Shown here piece by piece: positions 61,022 to 64,000 of a stretch of 64,000 bases of DNA. The notes beneath the pieces are model-generated. The model worked only from the letters and a program-made list of their open reading frames with translations. It was not told the origin of the DNA and made no database searches. The stretch is from 62-47 sp044463945 (lineage in GTDB: Bacteria > Pseudomonadota > Alphaproteobacteria > Rhizobiales > Xanthobacteraceae), in assembly GCA_044463945.1 (NCBI GenBank), contig JBIQLW010000013.1, positions 1 to 64,000 on the forward strand, read 5' to 3'. Numbering within the stretch: position 1 is the stretch's first letter; each line of letters opens with the position of its first letter. The position numbers and the translations under genes were made by a program.

Positions 61022-62425
61022 ATGAGACTGCCGCGCGAGATCGGCCCCATCCACTTCGTCGGCATCGGCGGCATCGGCATGAGCGGCATCGCCGAGGTGC
61101 TGAACAATCTCGGCTACACCGTGCAGGGCTCCGACGCCTCCGAAGGCGCCAACGTGGTGCGGCTGCGCGACAAGGGCATCAAGGTCACCGTCGGGCACAA
61201 GGCCGAGAACATCGCAGGCGCCGACGTGCTGGTGGTGTCCACCGCGATCAAGCGCGACAACCCGGAACTCTTGGCGGCGCGCGGGCGGCGCATCCCGGTG
61301 GTGCGGCGCGCCGAGATGCTGGCGGAACTGATGCGGCTGAAAAGCTGCGTCGCCATCGCCGGCACCCACGGCAAGACCACCACCACCTCGATGGTCGCGA
61401 CGCTGCTCGACGCCGGCGACTTCGACCCTACCGTCATCAATGGCGGCATCATCAACGCCTACGGCACCAACGCGCGGCTCGGCACCGGCGACTGGATGGT
61501 GGTGGAGGCCGACGAGAGCGACGGCACCTTCCTCAAGCTGCCGGTCGATATCGCCATCGTCACCAATGTCGATCCCGAGCACCTCGATCACTTCAAGACC
61601 TTCGAGGCGGTGCAGGATGCGTTCCGCAACTTCGTCGAGAACGTGCCGTTCTACGGCTTCGCGGTGATGTGCATCGATCATCCAGTGGTGCAGGCGCTGG
61701 TCGGCAAGATCGAGGATCGCCGCATCATCACCTACGGCGCCAATCCGCAGGCCGACGCGCTGCTGCTCGACCTCAAGGCCGAGAACGGCGGCTCCCGCTT
61801 CAACATCGCGTTCCGCGACCGCAAGGCCGGAACCGCGCACGAGATCACCGATCTGGTGCTGCCGATGCCGGGTCGCCACAATGCGCTGAACGCCACCGCG
61901 GCGGTGGCGGTGGCGCATCAGCTCGGCATCCCCGACGCCGTGATCCGCAAGGCGCTGGCCGGTTTCGGCGGCGTCAAGCGCCGCTTCACCCGCACCGGCA
62001 CGTGGAACGGGGTGACGGTGGTCGACGACTACGGTCACCATCCGGTGGAGATCGCCGCGGTGCTGCGGGCGGCGCGCGATTCGACGCGGGGCAAGGTCAT
62101 CGCCGTGGTGCAGCCGCATCGCTACACGCGCCTGCAAGCACTGTTCGAGGAGTTCTGCACCTGCTTCAACGACGCCGACACCGTGATCGTCGCCGATGTC
62201 TATCCGGCGGGCGAAGCGCCGATCCCCGGCGTCGATCGCGATGCGCTGGTGCTGGGCCTGCGCGCGCACGGCCACCGCGAGGTGATCGCGCTGCCGGGCG
62301 CTGCGGCGCTGGCCGGCGTGGTTCGCGATACCGCCAGGGATGGCGACTACGTGGTGTGCCTCGGCGCCGGCAACATCACGCAATGGGCCTACGCGCTGCC
62401 GGGCGAGTTGCAGGTGCTGGGTTAG
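61022..62425 (+). CDS. murC: UDP-N-acetylmuramate--L-alanine ligase
   Basis: A 467-residue Mur ligase adding the first amino acid. N-terminal fold HFVGIGGIGMSGIAEVL, P-loop AIAGTHGKTTTTSMVA (about 113-128), EADESDGTF, NVDPEHLDHF and the C-terminal VVDDYGHHPVEIAAVL. The start at 61022 gives the typical MRLPREIGPIHFVG; a longer frame starts within the repeat element. Followed by an unusual membrane-protein gene. Confidence 0.97.
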   Translation: MRLPREIGPIHFVGIGGIGMSGIAEVLNNLGYTVQGSDASEGANVVRLRDKGIKVTVGHKAENIAGADVLVVSTAIKRDNPELLAARGRRIPVVRRAEMLAELMRLKSCVAIAGTHGKTTTTSMVATLLDAGDFDPTVINGGIINAYGTNARLGTGDWMVVEADESDGTFLKLPVDIAIVTNVDPEHLDHFKTFEAVQDAFRNFVENVPFYGFAVMCIDHPVVQALVGKIEDRRIITYGANPQADALLLDLKAENGGSRFNIAFRDRKAGTAHEITDLVLPMPGRHNALNATAAVAVAHQLGIPDAVIRKALAGFGGVKRRFTRTGTWNGVTVVDDYGHHPVEIAAVLRAARDSTRGKVIAVVQPHRYTRLQALFEEFCTCFNDADTVIVADVYPAGEAPIPGVDRDALVLGLRAHGHREVIALPGAAALAGVVRDTARDGDYVVCLGAGNITQWAYALPGELQVLG

Positions 62426-62455
62426 ATCGCGCGAACGACGCAAGGGAGAATGGGC

Positions 62456-62935
62456 ATGGCCGTTCTCAGCGACGAGACATGGCGCCGCCATGCCAATCCA
62501 TGGAGTGTGTGGACGCGCTATGTGGCCTTTCCGTTGCTGGTCCTCGCGGCATGGAGCGCTCACTGGATCGGATGGTGGTCGCTGCTTCCTATCGCGACCG
62601 TGGTGCTTTGGCTGATCGTCAATCCGCGCGCGTTTCCGCCGCCGCGTTCAACCGACAACTGGGCTTCGAAAGCCGTGCTCGGCGAACGGATATGGACAGG
62701 AGTCAGGCGGCAGGATGTTCCGGTACGGCATCGCGCGGTGCCGCGTATCGCATCGGTAATTGCCATGGCTGCCACGTTGTCGTTGCTATGGGGATTGTGG
62801 CAACGTGATGCCGCAGTGACCTTCTTGAGCGCGGCAATCGTCATGATCGCCAAAACGTGGTTTGTGGATCGGATGGTCTGGCTGTTCGAAGATATGAAAG
62901 ACTCCAACCCCGAATACCGATCCTGGCTTTACTGA
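62456..62935 (+). CDS. DUF6653-like membrane protein inside the dcw cluster
   Basis: A 159-residue protein with four predicted helices (about 22-38, 43-58, 100-117, 120-137). Conserved-looking features are TWRRHANPWSVWTRY at the start, NPRAFPPP, WASKAVLGER and WFVDRMVWLFEDMKD at the end, which fit the DUF6653 family of unknown function. ATG at 62456 is preferred (AGGGAGA seven bases upstream) over ATG at 62450. The stop overlaps the murB start, so translation is coupled, suggesting a real link to wall synthesis or only to the operon's expression. Not a usual dcw member. Confidence 0.85.
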   Translation: MAVLSDETWRRHANPWSVWTRYVAFPLLVLAAWSAHWIGWWSLLPIATVVLWLIVNPRAFPPPRSTDNWASKAVLGERIWTGVRRQDVPVRHRAVPRIASVIAMAATLSLLWGLWQRDAAVTFLSAAIVMIAKTWFVDRMVWLFEDMKDSNPEYRSWLY

Positions 62936-63855
62936 TGTTTGCAGATATCATTCCGGAACTGAAATCCGCGATACCCGATCTGCGGGGGCGGCTGCTCGCC
63001 AACGAGCCGCTGGCCCCGCTGACATGGTTTCGCGTCGGCGGTCCGGCGCAGGTGTTGTTCACACCGGCGGACGAGGAAGACCTCGCCTATTTTCTCACAC
63101 GGCTGCGCGCCGACATTCCCGTCTACTGCATCGGCGTCGGATCGAACCTGATCGTGCGCGACGGCGGAATGCCGGGCGTGGTGATCCGGCTGTCGCCGCG
63201 TGCGTTCGGTGCAACCCGTGTCGAGGGTGACATCGTTCACGCCGGCACTGCGGCGCTCGACAAGCGGGTGGCGGAAGCCGCCGCAGCGGCGGGTATCAGC
63301 GGCCTCGAATTTCTGTTCGGGATTCCCGGCAGCATCGGCGGCGCGCTACGCATGAATGCCGGCGCCAACGGCGGTGAGATCAAGGACATTCTCGTCGAGG
63401 CGACGGCAGTCGGCCGTGACGGCGCGCTGCGCCGTTTCGACAACGCGGCGATGGCCTTCAGCTATCGCAACAGCGGCGTCGACACCTCGTTCGTGTTCAC
63501 CTCGGCGCGGTTTCGCGGCGCGCCGGCCGACGCCGAGGCGATCCGCGCGCGGATGCAGGCGGTGCAGACCCATCGCGAGACGGCGCAGCCGATCCGCGAG
63601 AAGACTGGCGGCTCGACCTTCAAGAACCCGCCCGGCCACAGCGCCTGGAAACTGATCGACGCCGCCGGCTGCCGCGGCCTGCGCGTCGGCGGCGCGCAGG
63701 TGTCGGAGATGCATTGCAACTTCCTCATTAACACCGGCGACGCCACGGCGCACGACATCGAGACGCTGGGCGAGACGGTGCGCGCGCGGGTCAGGGCGCA
63801 GTCCGGCATCGACCTGCACTGGGAGATCAAGCGCGTCGGCGTCGCGCGAGGCTGA
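62935..63855 (+). CDS. murB: UDP-N-acetylenolpyruvoylglucosamine reductase
   Basis: A 306-residue FAD enzyme that makes UDP-MurNAc. Motifs: LTWFRVGGPAQVLF, IGVGSNLIVRDGG, EFLFGIPGSIGGALRMNAG, AFSYRNSG (proton-donor region) and KTGGSTFKNPPGHSAWKLID. The start at 62935 overlaps the preceding stop (TGATG). In related genomes ddl, ftsQ, ftsA and ftsZ follow, outside this window. Confidence 0.97.
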   Translation: MFADIIPELKSAIPDLRGRLLANEPLAPLTWFRVGGPAQVLFTPADEEDLAYFLTRLRADIPVYCIGVGSNLIVRDGGMPGVVIRLSPRAFGATRVEGDIVHAGTAALDKRVAEAAAAAGISGLEFLFGIPGSIGGALRMNAGANGGEIKDILVEATAVGRDGALRRFDNAAMAFSYRNSGVDTSFVFTSARFRGAPADAEAIRARMQAVQTHRETAQPIREKTGGSTFKNPPGHSAWKLIDAAGCRGLRVGGAQVSEMHCNFLINTGDATAHDIETLGETVRARVRAQSGIDLHWEIKRVGVARG

Positions 63856-63924
63856 ACCCGCCGCCCTTCGAGGCTCGCGGCTTTGCCGCTCGCACCTCAG
63901 AGCCTGACCGGGAACGAAGCGCCA

Positions 63925-63950
63925 TCGTCCGCGTTCGCGAAGGCGGACGA
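63925..63950. repeat. Palindromic intergenic repeat at the window end
   Basis: TCGTCCGC, ten bases, GCGGACGA form a hairpin of the same family as 40745-40766. The flanking bases 63856-64000 contain no gene start. Confidence 0.7.
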
Positions 63951-64000
63951 TCCAGTAATCCGTGCGGACATTAAGAAAAATCTGATGGGATACGGAATAC

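Noticed and set aside
1..64000. CRISPR array, tRNA or rRNA genes
   Set aside because: No regularly spaced direct repeats and no tRNA T-loop/acceptor pattern were seen; only the RNase P RNA was recognised.

Overview
The window looks like the chromosome of an alphaproteobacterium of the Bradyrhizobium / Rhodopseudomonas / Afipia group (Nitrobacteraceae). This rests on high GC, the gene content and order of the murein/division cluster, an alphaproteobacterial RNase P RNA, a ROSE-like leader on a small heat-shock gene, and many short GC-rich palindromic intergenic repeats. The species cannot be named from sequence alone.

Region 1 (1-6.4 kb) is a decaying stress-response island. It holds a Crp/Fnr-family fragment, a DegQ/DegP-type protease inactivated by one nonsense mutation and one frameshift, an intact SPW-repeat membrane protein, and two intact Hsp20 genes, one behind a likely RpoH promoter and ROSE RNA thermometer. 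It also holds a groEL reduced to its first 14 codons fused in frame to its last ~100, behind a degenerate CIRCE, plus wrecks of a glycosyltransferase and of an acyl-CoA carboxylase subunit.

Region 2 (6.4-34 kb) is a catabolic supercluster for imported organic acids that are handled as CoA thioesters. A TetR gene faces an operon with a complete branched-chain-amino-acid-type ABC transporter (LivM, G, F, H and two binding proteins) interleaved with a thiolase plus DUF35 pair, two CoA ligases and a MaoC hydratase. An iron-dependent alcohol dehydrogenase is convergent. A second unit has its own strong promoter with a palindromic operator and encodes an APH-type kinase, an ACAD10/11-like dehydrogenase and an acyl-CoA synthetase. 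This set resembles the LvaA/LvaC/LvaE module that converts 4-hydroxyacyl-CoA through a phosphorylated intermediate. After an IclR regulator, a third unit encodes a MaoC-like protein lacking the hydratase motif, a DctPQM TRAP transporter, an acyl-CoA dehydrogenase, a CoA ligase, an alpha/beta hydrolase and a ThDP enzyme.

Region 3 (34-49.4 kb) is mostly housekeeping and envelope genes: prmA, a YCII protein, a truncated tfoX joined to a duplicated gene tail, a DUF6790-like membrane protein, a CrtI-like oxidoreductase, a membrane/spermidine-synthase fusion, an L,D-transpeptidase, small secreted proteins, a PRC-barrel protein, an orphan ABC binding protein, a DUF4403 protein, an extensin-like lipoprotein, rnpB and an AmpD-like amidase.

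Region 4 (49.7-63.9 kb) is the dcw cluster: rsmH-ftsL-ftsI-murE-murF-mraY-murD-ftsW-murG-murC-(DUF6653)-murB. It lacks an upstream mraZ, has an extra membrane protein between murC and murB, and carries palindromic repeats in the mraY-murD and murG-murC gaps. No tRNA, rRNA, CRISPR array, transposase or integrase was recognised.
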